A stretch of 64,000 nucleotides of DNA from CBDDBH01 sp965225625 (GCA_965225625.1 CBDDBH010000022.1:124001-188000); one strand, 5' to 3'. Shown: positions 1-9,449, counted from the first letter of the stretch. Numbers and translations: made by a program. The notes: a model not told the origin generated them from the letters alone.

Positions 1-535
1 CATCAAACCCACCCATGGTGTCGCAGTGCGCGTCGAAATGGACCAGCCCGACCGGTTCGTCGCGGCCCAGCGCCTTGAGAATAGGGAAGGTAATCGAATG
101 GTCTCCACCGGCGGAAACGCACCTGATGCCTTTGTCCATTACACCGTGGTAATACTCTTCGATGGTGGCGATACCTTTTTCCAGGCTGAAGCCGAACAGC
201 GGCACATCGCCCGCGTCCGCGATCTTGCACAGCGCGAACGGATTAACGGTCGTCTGGTGGTTGTACGGCCCGACCGACATTGACATGTCACGGATGGCCC
301 TGGGACCGAAGCGCGCGCCCGGGCGGTGGACGACGCCGCGATCGAAGGGCACGCCGATGAGAGCGATGTCTAATTCGTCGAGGTTCTCGTTGTAGTCGGC
401 GTCGAGCAGCGTGCGGATACCAACATAAAGCTTGCCGGCAGTTAGCATAGCTGCGGCGAACTCCGGGTTGTCGACCTCGTCTAAAGGACGATCAGCGTAT
501 TTCGCTCTTAATGCTTCCAGTTTCTTTTGATCCAT
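1..535 (-). CDS. Ureohydrolase (agmatinase/arginase family), C-terminal part outside window
   Basis: The reading frame begins with an ATG at 533-535 and runs leftward out of the window, so only about 178 N-terminal residues are visible. They include the metal-binding motifs GGDHS and HFDAHCDT, which coordinate the two Mn ions of the ureohydrolase fold. Family members hydrolyse a guanidino group (agmatine, guanidinobutyrate, arginine) to an amine and urea; the substrate cannot be read from this part. It lies 84 bp downstream of the nitrilase-fold gene on the same strand, so the two probably form an operon. That fits an agmatine or guanidino pathway, but the partner lacks its catalytic Cys. Confidence 0.88.
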   Translation of the reverse strand, partial: MDQKKLEALRAKYADRPLDEVDNPEFAAAMLTAGKLYVGIRTLLDADYNENLDELDIALIGVPFDRGVVHRPGARFGPRAIRDMSMSVGPYNHQTTVNPFALCKIADAGDVPLFGFSLEKGIATIEEYYHGVMDKGIRCVSAGGDHSITFPILKALGRDEPVGLVHFDAHCDTMGGFD

Positions 536-619
536 AGCCTCGTCTCGATTTGTTGCGCATGGTTTGGATGGGTGTCTGCGCCAATATGCGCCAATCGCGA
601 TACGCCCGCCAGCGACAAA

Positions 620-1690
620 CTACCCTTTGTCCGGCGCCTTCCAGATATCGCGCTCCTGCATAAGTGCTATTTGGCGATCGCCGATTTCTTGCTTGTACCA
701 GTCATGGTTACCCGGGACTTTGTCCAGGTAAAGATTCTTGGGGTAAATCGGCTGTTCGTATATGAGTTGCGCCATCTCGGTCCGTACGTCTTTCATGAAG
801 TTGGTTATCTGCGCGCTGGCCCGATGATGCCGTAGCGCTTCAATGTTTATCGGGCCTGACACAAACGTCGAGCCGTTGGTATCGCGCTGTTTGCCGACGA
901 TAGTGCCACGGTAATCGACAATCATCGATTGGCCGCCACCAGCGTCAATGCCGGTTTCGCTGTCCGGAAACAAGTGATAACTACCGATGTTCGGCGCGAC
1001 GACATACATGTTGTTATCGAGCGCGCGGGCGCGGTTGGTTATCTCGAACGCATCGTTTTGAGTAAATGGCGCTGGGGTGGATCCTCGATACACGACTTCG
1101 GCGCCGTTCATCGCCAGTCCTCGCCCGTTCTCCGGATAACTGCCCTCAATGGCCATCATGATCCCAAGTCGTCCGATCTCGGTGTCCGCCACCGGCCAGA
1201 AGGCATTGAGAGTGCGGCCGTATTTTTCGACCCACCAGTCGAACAGGTCGTGCGGCGATACCGAGCGTTCGCAAGGTGCCAGTGGCGTGACTTTGTGATG
1301 CTTTAAGATCACCTCGCCGTGGGGATCAATGACGAAGCCGACGTTGAAGAATAAATCTTTCCAGTCCTCGTGCCGGGCTTTCGCCTGGGCCATGATGTAG
1401 ACGTTGTACTCTTTGGCAAGCTCGCCTAGCTGGTCGGTTTCCGGACCTGGAATATCGATGGCGCAGGTTCGAGTGTACTCAGCATGGTCGGCGTCCAGCG
1501 CCTCGTCATTGAAGCCCTGTAGAGCGCCTTCGGGTATGACGAGCAGACGCACCGGGATATCGAGGTTCGACAGCCAGAACGCGGCTTTGGTCAGACTTTG
1601 CAGATGATCTAGGTTCTTTTGAATGTCTTCGCGCTTACGGATCCCCCAGAAGGTGGGGATGAGGCCAACGGCGTTATACGGTTCGATCAT
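620..1690 (-). CDS. Nitrilase-superfamily (carbon-nitrogen hydrolase fold) protein lacking the catalytic Cys
   Basis: 356 residues from the ATG at 1690, chosen because GAGGAG lies 6 bases upstream; an in-frame ATG further upstream has no such site. The fold is that of amidases and N-carbamoyl amidohydrolases, which use a Glu-Lys-Cys triad. Glu54 (VIPEGALQGF) and Lys133 (HHKVTPL) are visible. At the nucleophile position the motif reads GIMMAIEGSYPE: Ala180 (codon GCC) stands where ICxDGNYPE-type enzymes have Cys. The rest of the strand around it (GSYPENGRGLAMNGAEVV) is well conserved, so this is not general decay. Either the protein is a pseudoenzyme or its chemistry differs. It probably precedes the ureohydrolase in one transcript. 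Confidence 0.85.
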   Translation of the reverse strand: MIEPYNAVGLIPTFWGIRKREDIQKNLDHLQSLTKAAFWLSNLDIPVRLLVIPEGALQGFNDEALDADHAEYTRTCAIDIPGPETDQLGELAKEYNVYIMAQAKARHEDWKDLFFNVGFVIDPHGEVILKHHKVTPLAPCERSVSPHDLFDWWVEKYGRTLNAFWPVADTEIGRLGIMMAIEGSYPENGRGLAMNGAEVVYRGSTPAPFTQNDAFEITNRARALDNNMYVVAPNIGSYHLFPDSETGIDAGGGQSMIVDYRGTIVGKQRDTNGSTFVSGPINIEALRHHRASAQITNFMKDVRTEMAQLIYEQPIYPKNLYLDKVPGNHDWYKQEIGDRQIALMQERDIWKAPDKG

Positions 1691-1816
1691 TGTCAACTCC
1701 TCGAATAATCCTGCACTCTTTATATATATGCTGGCACCCAAGCGCTACCAGCGCGTCTCGCCAGCGAGTATCGCGCCGGTTTACACTTAGCTTTCACGTC
1801 CCAGAGCAGAACAACA

Positions 1817-2164
1817 ATGACCAACCTTTTGCCCTCCGAATTCGCTGATCTGGAGCCCTACCTGGTTTGGGCCCAGTCAACGGAACTGGCTCGCCACCAG
1901 GTTCGCGTTTCCCGATCCATTGAGGAGATCCGCGCATTTTACGACGCCGTGCTCCCCCGCATCGAGGCGATCCTCGAGTATTTGAACGCATTCCCCTTAG
2001 ACGACATGCCAGAGCAGGAGCATCGATTGCTGGAGTTGTCACTGGGTCTGGTCGAGGCCGCGAATGCGGTCGAGATGTTCGAAGAGCCGGGCATGCGTTA
2101 CGGCTTCCCTATTGAGCGATTTACACCAAAGCACCACAAGACCGTGCAGGCACGGGGAGATTGA
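1817..2164 (+). CDS. Small conserved-looking hypothetical protein
   Basis: 115 residues, acidic, predicted mostly helical, with no signal peptide, no membrane segment and no motif I recognise. It is divergent from the nitrilase-fold gene and is the first gene of the Rieske/VAO operon; its TGA at 2162-2164 ends 2 bases before the ATG of the Rieske oxygenase. The spacing implies translational coupling and a role tied to that oxygenase, such as a small accessory or stabilising subunit. That role is inferred from position only. The start at 1817 has only a weak AGAG upstream. Confidence 0.6.
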   Translation: MTNLLPSEFADLEPYLVWAQSTELARHQVRVSRSIEEIRAFYDAVLPRIEAILEYLNAFPLDDMPEQEHRLLELSLGLVEAANAVEMFEEPGMRYGFPIERFTPKHHKTVQARGD

Positions 2165-2166
2165 AG

Positions 2167-3363
2167 ATGAACGCTGAAACTCACCCTTTTACCAGCGCCT
2201 ATCCGGAACTCGGTACCGGGCCAGTGCCCGTTGAACCTTATATCAGCAAAGACTATTTCGAGCGGGAATGCGCGCAGATATTCGCCCGCACCTGGATCAA
2301 CGTCGGCTGCGAAGAACAGATCCCCAATCCAGGTGACTATTTTGTCCGCGAGCTTGCCGTTTGCAACACGTCGGTCATCGTTATGCGTGGCAAGGATAAG
2401 CGCGTGCGCAGCTTCCACAATATGTGTTCGCATCGCGGTAATCCGGTCGCCTGGGAAACGCAAGGGACCTGTAAAGGCTTACTTGTCTGCAACTTCCATG
2501 GCTGGAGTTATGACACCGAGGGAAAGCTTGCATATGTCACCGATGAAGAGCGGTTTTTCAACGTTGATCGCGCCAAAAATGGGCTGACCGCAATAGCCAC
2601 CGATACCTGGGAGGGGTTCATCTTTATTAACCTGGCGCCAGAGCCGCGCGAAAGCCTAGCGGAGTTTTTGGGGCCTGCGGCGGCGGCGATGGATGGCTAT
2701 CCTTTTTCGCAATACTCATACACTTACGTGTATGAGGTGGACGACGGGGTTAACTGGAAAGTACTGACCGAGGCGCAGCTCGAAGGTTGGCACGTACCGG
2801 TGCTGCACAAAAAAACGCTGGCGAAATCAGTGGTCAACAAAGGCGAGCTGTTTCGCCACGCGGCGTTGCAGCGTTATGGCCGGCACGCACTGGTTTCCTC
2901 GCATGCACCTGAGGTTTACACGCCAACGCCAGTTACCGCGGTCAGTATGAAATACGGTGTTGGAACATTCGACGCCTTTTCCGTGGAATCCGAGAACAGC
3001 GGCAATCGCGACATGAAATGGCACGGCGCATTCGACCTTTACCACGTCTTCCCGAACATGTTTCTGGGCCTGCTGCGCGGTACCTATTTCACTTACAACA
3101 TCTGGCCGTTAGCAGTTGATCGCAGTATGTGGGAGATCAGGGTTTTCTACCCGCCGGCGGCCAACGCCGGGCAGTTATTCAGTCAGGAATTCGGTAAAGC
3201 GGGGATCCGGGATACCTTACGCGAAGATGCATTTACCCACGAGAAAATCCAATCGGTGCTCAAGTCTGGGGCGAAGCGGCAATTTCATTTGCAGGACGAA
3301 GAATTGGTGGTAAGACATTTTTTGCGTGTGGTCGACGATTACGTACAGGGAAATTACGAATAA
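2167..3363 (+). CDS. Rieske [2Fe-2S] aromatic ring-hydroxylating oxygenase, alpha subunit
   Basis: 398 residues from ATG 2167, which has GGGGAG 7 bases upstream; a TTG at 2161 is less likely. The N-terminal Rieske domain shows C87-x-H89 and C108-x2-H111 (CNFHGWSYD), which bind the [2Fe-2S] cluster. The catalytic domain shows E-x2-H-x4-H (LEGWHVPVLH), the bridging carboxylate and two His of the mononuclear iron. Such enzymes hydroxylate or demethylate aromatic or other C-H substrates using O2 and electrons from a reductase. No beta subunit, ferredoxin or reductase gene follows; instead a SnoaL-CDGSH fusion is 18 bp downstream. The substrate is unknown; the VAO/PCMH neighbour suggests a phenolic compound. 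Confidence 0.92.
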   Translation: MNAETHPFTSAYPELGTGPVPVEPYISKDYFERECAQIFARTWINVGCEEQIPNPGDYFVRELAVCNTSVIVMRGKDKRVRSFHNMCSHRGNPVAWETQGTCKGLLVCNFHGWSYDTEGKLAYVTDEERFFNVDRAKNGLTAIATDTWEGFIFINLAPEPRESLAEFLGPAAAAMDGYPFSQYSYTYVYEVDDGVNWKVLTEAQLEGWHVPVLHKKTLAKSVVNKGELFRHAALQRYGRHALVSSHAPEVYTPTPVTAVSMKYGVGTFDAFSVESENSGNRDMKWHGAFDLYHVFPNMFLGLLRGTYFTYNIWPLAVDRSMWEIRVFYPPAANAGQLFSQEFGKAGIRDTLREDAFTHEKIQSVLKSGAKRQFHLQDEELVVRHFLRVVDDYVQGNYE

Positions 3364-3381
3364 CGAACAAGAGAGGGTGTT

Positions 3382-4128
3382 ATGGACAAAGAACTACAAG
3401 AACTGAAAACGCTGTTGCTGGACGTCAAGCAAGGTCTCGATCAGCTGCAGGATGTCGACGCTTTGCAGCGATTGATTGTCAACTACGCGCGCGGCTGTGA
3501 TCGCGGCAATGATCCAAGCCTGATCGGTCCGCTGTTTTCGCAAGATGGCACCTGGGAGTGTAAAGGCTTCGGCAAATACATCGGTCGCGACAAAGTCGCA
3601 AAGGGTCTGCACGGCATCGCCGGTGAAAAAATATGGTGGTCGTTGCACTACATGATCTCGCCGCTGATTGACATCGCGCCTTCGGGTGATAGCGCCACGG
3701 GGTTCTGGTATCTGTGGGAGGCCGCCACCATACCGAACGAGGAAACCAACGACGCAGAAGCACACTGGATCGGCGGCACCTATGACACGGAGATGGTAAA
3801 GCGTGACGGCGAATGGTTCTTCAAGAGTATGGAACTGAAGTTGCACATGGCGAGCGGCTACGACCATGGCTGGGTAAAAAAGCGCTTCCCAAATGGGACC
3901 CGCAAACAACCGTATTTCGAAAACCTGGATGCCGGCAGCTACCATTGGTGTGCCTGTGGCCGCTCCAACAACCAACCGTTTTGCGACGGCTCGCACAAAG
4001 AGACCAAGCGCACGCCGCTGGAATTCAAAGTGGAGGTCCAGGAAAACGTTGTGCTGTGCGGTTGTAAATACTCCAAGACCAAACCGTATTGCGATGGCTC
4101 GCACTTGAATCTGAACCTAGATGGGTGA
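3382..4128 (+). CDS. SnoaL-like domain fused to two CDGSH iron-sulfur domains
   Basis: 248 residues; GAGAGGG precedes the ATG. Residues about 1-160 look like a SnoaL/NTF2-type cone fold, the fold used by beta subunits of ring-hydroxylating dioxygenases and by polyketide cyclases. Residues 188-248 carry two CDGSH motifs: C190, C192, C201, H205 (CACGRSNNQPFCDGSH) and C226, C228, C237, H241 (CGCKYSKTKPYCDGSH). Each motif binds a redox-active [2Fe-2S] cluster with a labile His ligand in known CDGSH proteins. The gene sits between a Rieske alpha subunit and a VAO/PCMH flavoenzyme. A plausible but unproven role is a beta-subunit-like partner that carries electrons to the oxygenase, since no ferredoxin gene is near. 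Confidence 0.85.
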   Translation: MDKELQELKTLLLDVKQGLDQLQDVDALQRLIVNYARGCDRGNDPSLIGPLFSQDGTWECKGFGKYIGRDKVAKGLHGIAGEKIWWSLHYMISPLIDIAPSGDSATGFWYLWEAATIPNEETNDAEAHWIGGTYDTEMVKRDGEWFFKSMELKLHMASGYDHGWVKKRFPNGTRKQPYFENLDAGSYHWCACGRSNNQPFCDGSHKETKRTPLEFKVEVQENVVLCGCKYSKTKPYCDGSHLNLNLDG

Positions 4129-4137
4129 TCTGCAGCA

Positions 4138-5715
4138 ATGAGAAAAATACTGCCCCCCGGCATTGACCAGACAACCCTGACTAAAGCACTGGACGCCTTC
4201 GCGGACGTGGTTGGCGAACAGTGGGTGTTCGCCGACGAAGCCTCCGGATTAGAGAGTTATCTCGACTCCTACGCCATTGTTGAGCCGGATTACTACGCGC
4301 CGTCCGCGGCCGTTGCGCCAGATAGCGTTGAGCAGGTGCAGGCGATCCTGAAGATCGCAAACGAATACAAAATTCCGATCTGGACGATCTCTACCGGCAA
4401 GAATCTCACCTACGGCGGGCCGGCGCCGCGTCTGCCCGGCAGTGTCGTTCTGGATCTGAAACGCATGAACCGCATTCTCGAGGTCAATGAGGAATTCGGT
4501 TACTGCCTGGTCGAACCGGGGGTCAGCTATTTCGACCTGTACGAATACCTGCAAGAGAACAACATCAAACTATGGCTCAGCGTACCCAGCCCGGGTTGGG
4601 GCAGCGTGCTGGCAAACGCGCTCGAGCGTGGCGGCGGTCACACGCCCTATGGCGATCACTTCGGTATGCAATGCGGTATGGAAGTGGTTCTCGCCGACGG
4701 TGAGATCGTGCGTACCGGCATGGGCGCGCTGCCTAACAACAACACCTGGCAGTTATTCAAATATGGCTACGGGCCGTATCTGGACGGCATCTTCACGCAG
4801 TCCAACTACGGCGTGGTAACCAAGATGGGAATGTGGTTGATGCCTGAGCCGCCAGGATACCGCCCGTTTATGCTGACGTTTCCGCGCGAAGACGATATCG
4901 AACCGCTGGTCGACATCATGCGACCGCTTAAGATTGCCGGTGTCATACCCAATGCGGCAGTGATCGTGAATGTGCTGTTTCAGGCAGCAGTGGACGTTAG
5001 CAAGTCAGAATACTACGACGGTACTGATCCCATTCCCGAGAGCGCCATTAAGAAGATCATGGCGGACAGGGACATCGGCATGTGGAACTTCTTCGGTGCG
5101 CTGTATGGCGATGAACGGATCATGGACGCGCAGTGGCAAACTATTAAAGACGCCTTCTCGGCGATACCTGGTACCAAGTTCTATCTGCGGGAAGACCGCC
5201 CGGACGATCCTGTGATGAAGTATCGCGCCAAAGGTATGTCCGGTGTGCCCAATCTTTCCGAATTCGGTTTCATCAACTGGCGTGGCAACGGCGGTCATAT
5301 TGATTTCTCACCGGTGTCGCCTTCCACCGGCGCCGACGCGCTAAAGCAATACCGAATGATCCGCGATCGCTGTCATGAATATGGTTTCGATTATCTCGGG
5401 GTATTCGTGCTCGGGTGGCGAGAGATGCACCATATCTCCACGTTGGTATTCGACAAAACCGACGCGGCTGATAAGAAACGCGCGCACGATATGTTTGCAA
5501 TTCTTATCGAAGAGGCCGCTGAGCTGGGATACGGCAGTTATCGAACGCACTTGGAGTATATGAATCAGGTTGCGGAAATGTTCAGCTTCAATGATCACTC
5601 TCTAATGCGCTTGAACGAACGACTCAAAGACGCGTTGGATCCGAATGGCATTCTCGCTGCGGGTAAGTCCGGGATCTGGCCTAAATCCTTGCGCGAAAAC
5701 AGGGGTCCGCTATGA
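4138..5715 (+). CDS. FAD-dependent oxidase/dehydrogenase of the vanillyl-alcohol oxidase / p-cresol methylhydroxylase family
   Basis: 525 residues. The N-terminal FAD-binding domain (about 50-260) contains the PCMH-type stretches ISTGKNLTYGG and RGGGHTPYGDH; the C-terminal cap ends with YGSYRTHLEYM and DPNGILAAGKSGIWP, typical of 4-cresol dehydrogenase, vanillyl-alcohol oxidase and eugenol oxidase. These enzymes oxidise para-alkylphenols by hydride transfer to FAD, often covalently bound; I could not assign the covalent anchor here. No c-type cytochrome subunit follows, which favours an oxidase-like mode or another acceptor. Its last codons overlap the next Rieske gene by ATGA, so the two are translationally coupled. 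Confidence 0.9.
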   Translation: MRKILPPGIDQTTLTKALDAFADVVGEQWVFADEASGLESYLDSYAIVEPDYYAPSAAVAPDSVEQVQAILKIANEYKIPIWTISTGKNLTYGGPAPRLPGSVVLDLKRMNRILEVNEEFGYCLVEPGVSYFDLYEYLQENNIKLWLSVPSPGWGSVLANALERGGGHTPYGDHFGMQCGMEVVLADGEIVRTGMGALPNNNTWQLFKYGYGPYLDGIFTQSNYGVVTKMGMWLMPEPPGYRPFMLTFPREDDIEPLVDIMRPLKIAGVIPNAAVIVNVLFQAAVDVSKSEYYDGTDPIPESAIKKIMADRDIGMWNFFGALYGDERIMDAQWQTIKDAFSAIPGTKFYLREDRPDDPVMKYRAKGMSGVPNLSEFGFINWRGNGGHIDFSPVSPSTGADALKQYRMIRDRCHEYGFDYLGVFVLGWREMHHISTLVFDKTDAADKKRAHDMFAILIEEAAELGYGSYRTHLEYMNQVAEMFSFNDHSLMRLNERLKDALDPNGILAAGKSGIWPKSLRENRGPL

Positions 5716-6932
5716 CTCAACAAGCACACGTCAGTAACGGCCAATGCCCCATCGCCTTGGAGGAACTCGAACAATCGGCGCAGGATTTCACCACTGCGGT
5801 GGTGCTGCCGTCCGAATGCTATTCGGATCCGGCTTTTTTCGATTTCGAAATGGAGGCGATATACACGCACGAATGGATCTGTGTCGGCCGCGTTGACCAG
5901 ATCCCGGAGCCAGGGGATTTCTACACCATCACGGTAACGGGTGAACCCCTCATCGTCGTGCGCAATCCCGATCGCGAGGTGCGCGTCATGTCAGGTGTGT
6001 GCCGTCACCGCGGTATGGTGATCACGGCGTCGGCGCAGACGACTCCGGAGCATTGGACCGATCCGCCCGCGGAGACCAAGGGCAACTGCCGCAGCTTCCG
6101 TTGTCCCTATCATTGGTGGAGTTACGACCTGGACGGCAACCTGGTTGGCGCACCGCAAATGGAGCGCACCACGGGTTTTGACAAGAGCAAGAACCGTCTG
6201 CCGTGGCTCAAAGTCGAGATCTGGCAGGGATTTATTTTTATCAATTTTGATGACAGCGCGGCCGCCTTGGGACCGCGCCTGGGCAAGCTCGAAAAGTATC
6301 TGGCCAATTGGCACATAGAAGATATGGCTTGTGTACATCCGGAAACCATCCCCAGCCTTCCATTTAATTGGAAGATCATGGTTGAGAATTTCATGGAGGG
6401 TTACCACCCCTCGCGCCTGCATCAGGGTCTGCACGATTGGGCTCCCAGTTCCGGCGCAGATTTTGAACCCTACGAAGACGGCGACGCAGCGATTTTCGGT
6501 GCCATGAACACAACGGTCACCGACGGTGCGTTCAATGTCACGAAAAAAGTATTGTTCCCGGTGATCACGACGCTGACCGAAGCTGAGCGTAACAAGGTAC
6601 CGTTCGTGTATATCCCGCCGAGCCTGTTGATCGGCCTGCAGTCGGATTCTGCATTCTGGTTCACCGTGCTGCCGACCAGCGCCGGCACCCACTCATTATC
6701 CATGAGTTACATCTTCCCGCCGGAAACTCCAAAACTGCCACTGTTTGGCGAGTTATTGGAAGCAGCCGTGCAGGGCGTCACCTTATTCAATAACCAGGAT
6801 CTACCGACCAACACCGCGGTTCAGGTTGGCATGCAGTCACGCTTCGCGCCGCGTGGAAATTATTCCTGGCAGGAAGAGGTGTGCGTGCATTTCAACCGCT
6901 GGCTTGTGGAACGCTATCGGGCGCGAGGCTGA
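5712..6932 (+). CDS. Rieske oxygenase alpha subunit with a long inter-ligand insertion
   Basis: 406 residues, start overlapping the flavoenzyme stop (ATGA). Cluster ligands are C97-x-H99 and C131-x2-H134. The ligand pairs are separated by 31 residues rather than the 16-18 seen in the other Rieske genes of this window, because of an insertion rich in Thr, Pro and Glu. The second motif reads CPYHWWSYD, with Trp where Gly is usual. The mononuclear iron motif is MEGYHPSRLH. The substrate is unknown; operon position suggests it acts on the same phenolic route as the flavoenzyme. No reductase gene accompanies it. Confidence 0.92.
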   Translation: MTQQAHVSNGQCPIALEELEQSAQDFTTAVVLPSECYSDPAFFDFEMEAIYTHEWICVGRVDQIPEPGDFYTITVTGEPLIVVRNPDREVRVMSGVCRHRGMVITASAQTTPEHWTDPPAETKGNCRSFRCPYHWWSYDLDGNLVGAPQMERTTGFDKSKNRLPWLKVEIWQGFIFINFDDSAAALGPRLGKLEKYLANWHIEDMACVHPETIPSLPFNWKIMVENFMEGYHPSRLHQGLHDWAPSSGADFEPYEDGDAAIFGAMNTTVTDGAFNVTKKVLFPVITTLTEAERNKVPFVYIPPSLLIGLQSDSAFWFTVLPTSAGTHSLSMSYIFPPETPKLPLFGELLEAAVQGVTLFNNQDLPTNTAVQVGMQSRFAPRGNYSWQEEVCVHFNRWLVERYRARG

Positions 6933-7042
6933 AAATGGCTAAGTTGTTGCATTTGCGCCACACAATGGGTGGCATTGAACGCGGTTTTCGCAGTATATTG
7001 GCGGGTAATGTATGGACACGACCGCGTGACTGGGGGGAATCA

Positions 7043-9436
7043 ATGGGAAACAAAGTGAGCCTTTTCGACAAGATCATCGGCGCATCAATCGCAATCGCCT
7101 TGTGTGCACCAATCAATGCTGCGGTTCTCGAAGAGGTTGTGGTCACCGCACAGAAGCGCGAGGAGAACTTGCAGGATATCTCCATCGCCGTGACCGCTTT
7201 CAGCGCCGACGACATGGCCGCCTTGAACATGGACAACCTTCAGAGCGTCTCCTTTCAGACGCCGGGTTTCTACGTCAAAAATCAGTTCAGCACGGAAGGC
7301 ATGGTCATGACCATGCGCGGCGTCGGCACCAACGACGCATCCACGGTCAACAGTCCGACGGTCAGCGTCTACATCGACCAGGTGTCGTTGCCTTACCATA
7401 TGATGCTCGGCTTTCAACTGCTCGATTTGGAACGCGTCGAGATTCTCAAGGGTCCGCAAGGCACACTGTACGGCCGCAACAACACCGGCGGTGCGGTGAA
7501 CTTCATCACCAAAAAACCCTCCCAGGAGTTCGGAGGATTCGGACGGGTCGACTATGGCACGTTCAAGACGCTTGAAGTCGAGACCGCTGTGGGCGGCGGG
7601 TTGACCGAGGATCTCTCCGGTCGCATCGCATTCAAGACGACCCAGCGCTACAAAGGCCACCAGCGCAACCGCGCCAGCGACGCCAACGGCAACGGCCCAG
7701 GCACAGGTCCCGGCGCTTGGGGTGAACTCGACCAGATGGCGGTCCGCGGTCAACTGCTGTGGGAGCCTACTGAGAATTTCGATGCCTTGCTCAGGCTTAC
7801 CGCAGGCAAGCATGACGATGAACAGTTCCAATTGGAACACCACGGGACTCAGGACCCTGCGGCGCAGATAGCGTTTGGCTTCGGGGTTCCGGGCGGACCG
7901 CTGTGCGCCCCGGGCCTGGCCGGCCGGCGCGACGAAGGCCCGTGCACGGACGTGTTCTTGTATTTCGACCCGGATGATGATCCCAACACCGGCGACTGGA
8001 ATTCCGAGTGGATCAACCAAGGCGCCAATCTGCATTCGTTGTTCACCTCACTGGGCGCAGGACTGACGATGAACTGGGAGTTCGATCGCTTCACCGTCAC
8101 GTCCGTCACTGGTTGGGACCGCCTGTCGCGGGACTCCACCGAGGACAGCGATCAGAGCCCTTTCATTGCGTTGGAGGCGGGCTTTTTCGAGGATATCGAC
8201 TCCGTGTCGCAGGAGATCCGTATCACTTCAGATGACTCCTGGCCCGTGGAGTGGATCGTCGGATTTTTCTACAGCACCGACGAGATCACCGGCGATGTCG
8301 TGTTCCTGGCGACCGACTCGCTATTTACCAATACGCAGCACCAGTACGTTCATGACACCGAGTCCTATGCGGGGTTTGCGCACTTTACCTGGCCGTTTCA
8401 CGATCAGTTCCGGTTCAAAGGCGGGATCCGCGTGACCCATGAGACCCGTGATATGGATCAGACAGTTTTCGATCTGAATCCGCTCGGCGTCAGTCTGTTG
8501 AGCCCTGTGGCGCCGCGTGTCCCCGTACCGGGCGGACCGCCGTTGAATTTCCTGTGCTTCATCGGCGCAATTCCGCCACCATGCGCAGGGCCGCTGGCGC
8601 CGATTTTCGGCACCAACACACTCGTTGACCAGGTAGCTGGGATCGACGTTACCGACATCTCGGGCGATGTAGGCATCGAGTGGCTGCCGACCGACGACAT
8701 CATGGCGTATGCGAAGTTCTCCAAAGGCTTCAAGAGCGGTGGCTTCAACTCTCTGGTGGTGTTCGCACCCGGTGACGCGCAGCCGTTCACGGAGGAAACG
8801 ATCTTCTCCTATGAGGGCGGGATAAAGGCGACATTGTTGGATAACACACTGCGCGTCAACTTCGCAATGTTCTATTCGGAGTGGAACGACTTCCAGGCGC
8901 AAATCGGCCAGCCAGGCGGCGACTTTCCGGTTGCCAACGCCGGCGACGCCGAGATATTTGGTTTTGAAGGGGAGCTGTTCTGGGTGCCGCTCGACGGACT
9001 GGATCTCCGCTTCGGTATTGGGTATCTCGACGCAGAAGTTGTTAGATCGAATCCGGATCTTGCGTTTGATCTAAAGGGTAATCGAGTACACAGCACGTCC
9101 GAATGGGTCTTCAACACGCTGGCGCGCTACAGCTTCCCAATTCCGGTCTGGAACCTGACCGGGCATCTGCGGATGGACGCCTACTGGCAGGACGATCAGT
9201 TCTATGAGGTCAAGAACACACCGCCTATCTTTGAGCAGCCGTATTGGCTACTCAATGCACGCGTTTCGGTGACCAGCGCCGACGAACGTTGGGAGCTGGC
9301 CATCTGGGGCAAGAACCTGACGGAAACCATTTACGCGTCTGAGAACTTCGACTTTACCGGCGTTAATGGCACCGGCCTGCGCGTACCGGGTTTCCCGCGT
9401 ACTGCTGGTCTTAGCATCGCTTATAGCTGGGAGTAA
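7043..9436 (+). CDS. TonB-dependent outer-membrane receptor
   Basis: 797 residues from ATG 7043, preceded by GGGGGAA; longer in-frame starts overlap the Rieske gene. A signal peptide (residues 1 to about 27, ending CAPINAA) is followed by a TonB-box-like EEVVVTAQKRE and a plug domain with ILKGPQGTLYGRNNTGG. The rest is a beta-barrel ending in an aromatic-containing YSWE. Such receptors import substrates across the outer membrane using TonB energy. The EEVVVTAQKREE...D(I/V)..A(V/I)TA signature belongs to the large receptor group common in sphingomonads and marine Gammaproteobacteria. As last gene of the 1.8-9.4 kb unit, it probably imports the compound oxidised by the upstream enzymes. Confidence 0.93.
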   Translation: MGNKVSLFDKIIGASIAIALCAPINAAVLEEVVVTAQKREENLQDISIAVTAFSADDMAALNMDNLQSVSFQTPGFYVKNQFSTEGMVMTMRGVGTNDASTVNSPTVSVYIDQVSLPYHMMLGFQLLDLERVEILKGPQGTLYGRNNTGGAVNFITKKPSQEFGGFGRVDYGTFKTLEVETAVGGGLTEDLSGRIAFKTTQRYKGHQRNRASDANGNGPGTGPGAWGELDQMAVRGQLLWEPTENFDALLRLTAGKHDDEQFQLEHHGTQDPAAQIAFGFGVPGGPLCAPGLAGRRDEGPCTDVFLYFDPDDDPNTGDWNSEWINQGANLHSLFTSLGAGLTMNWEFDRFTVTSVTGWDRLSRDSTEDSDQSPFIALEAGFFEDIDSVSQEIRITSDDSWPVEWIVGFFYSTDEITGDVVFLATDSLFTNTQHQYVHDTESYAGFAHFTWPFHDQFRFKGGIRVTHETRDMDQTVFDLNPLGVSLLSPVAPRVPVPGGPPLNFLCFIGAIPPPCAGPLAPIFGTNTLVDQVAGIDVTDISGDVGIEWLPTDDIMAYAKFSKGFKSGGFNSLVVFAPGDAQPFTEETIFSYEGGIKATLLDNTLRVNFAMFYSEWNDFQAQIGQPGGDFPVANAGDAEIFGFEGELFWVPLDGLDLRFGIGYLDAEVVRSNPDLAFDLKGNRVHSTSEWVFNTLARYSFPIPVWNLTGHLRMDAYWQDDQFYEVKNTPPIFEQPYWLLNARVSVTSADERWELAIWGKNLTETIYASENFDFTGVNGTGLRVPGFPRTAGLSIAYSWE

Positions 9437-9449
9437 AGGTCACTGCAAA

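Noticed and set aside
3394..4104. Minus-strand 236-codon open frame
   Set aside because: Antisense to the SnoaL-CDGSH gene, whose motifs are unmistakable.
7085..8035. Minus-strand 316-codon open frame
   Set aside because: Antisense to the TonB receptor, which has all family motifs; the translation has no domain.
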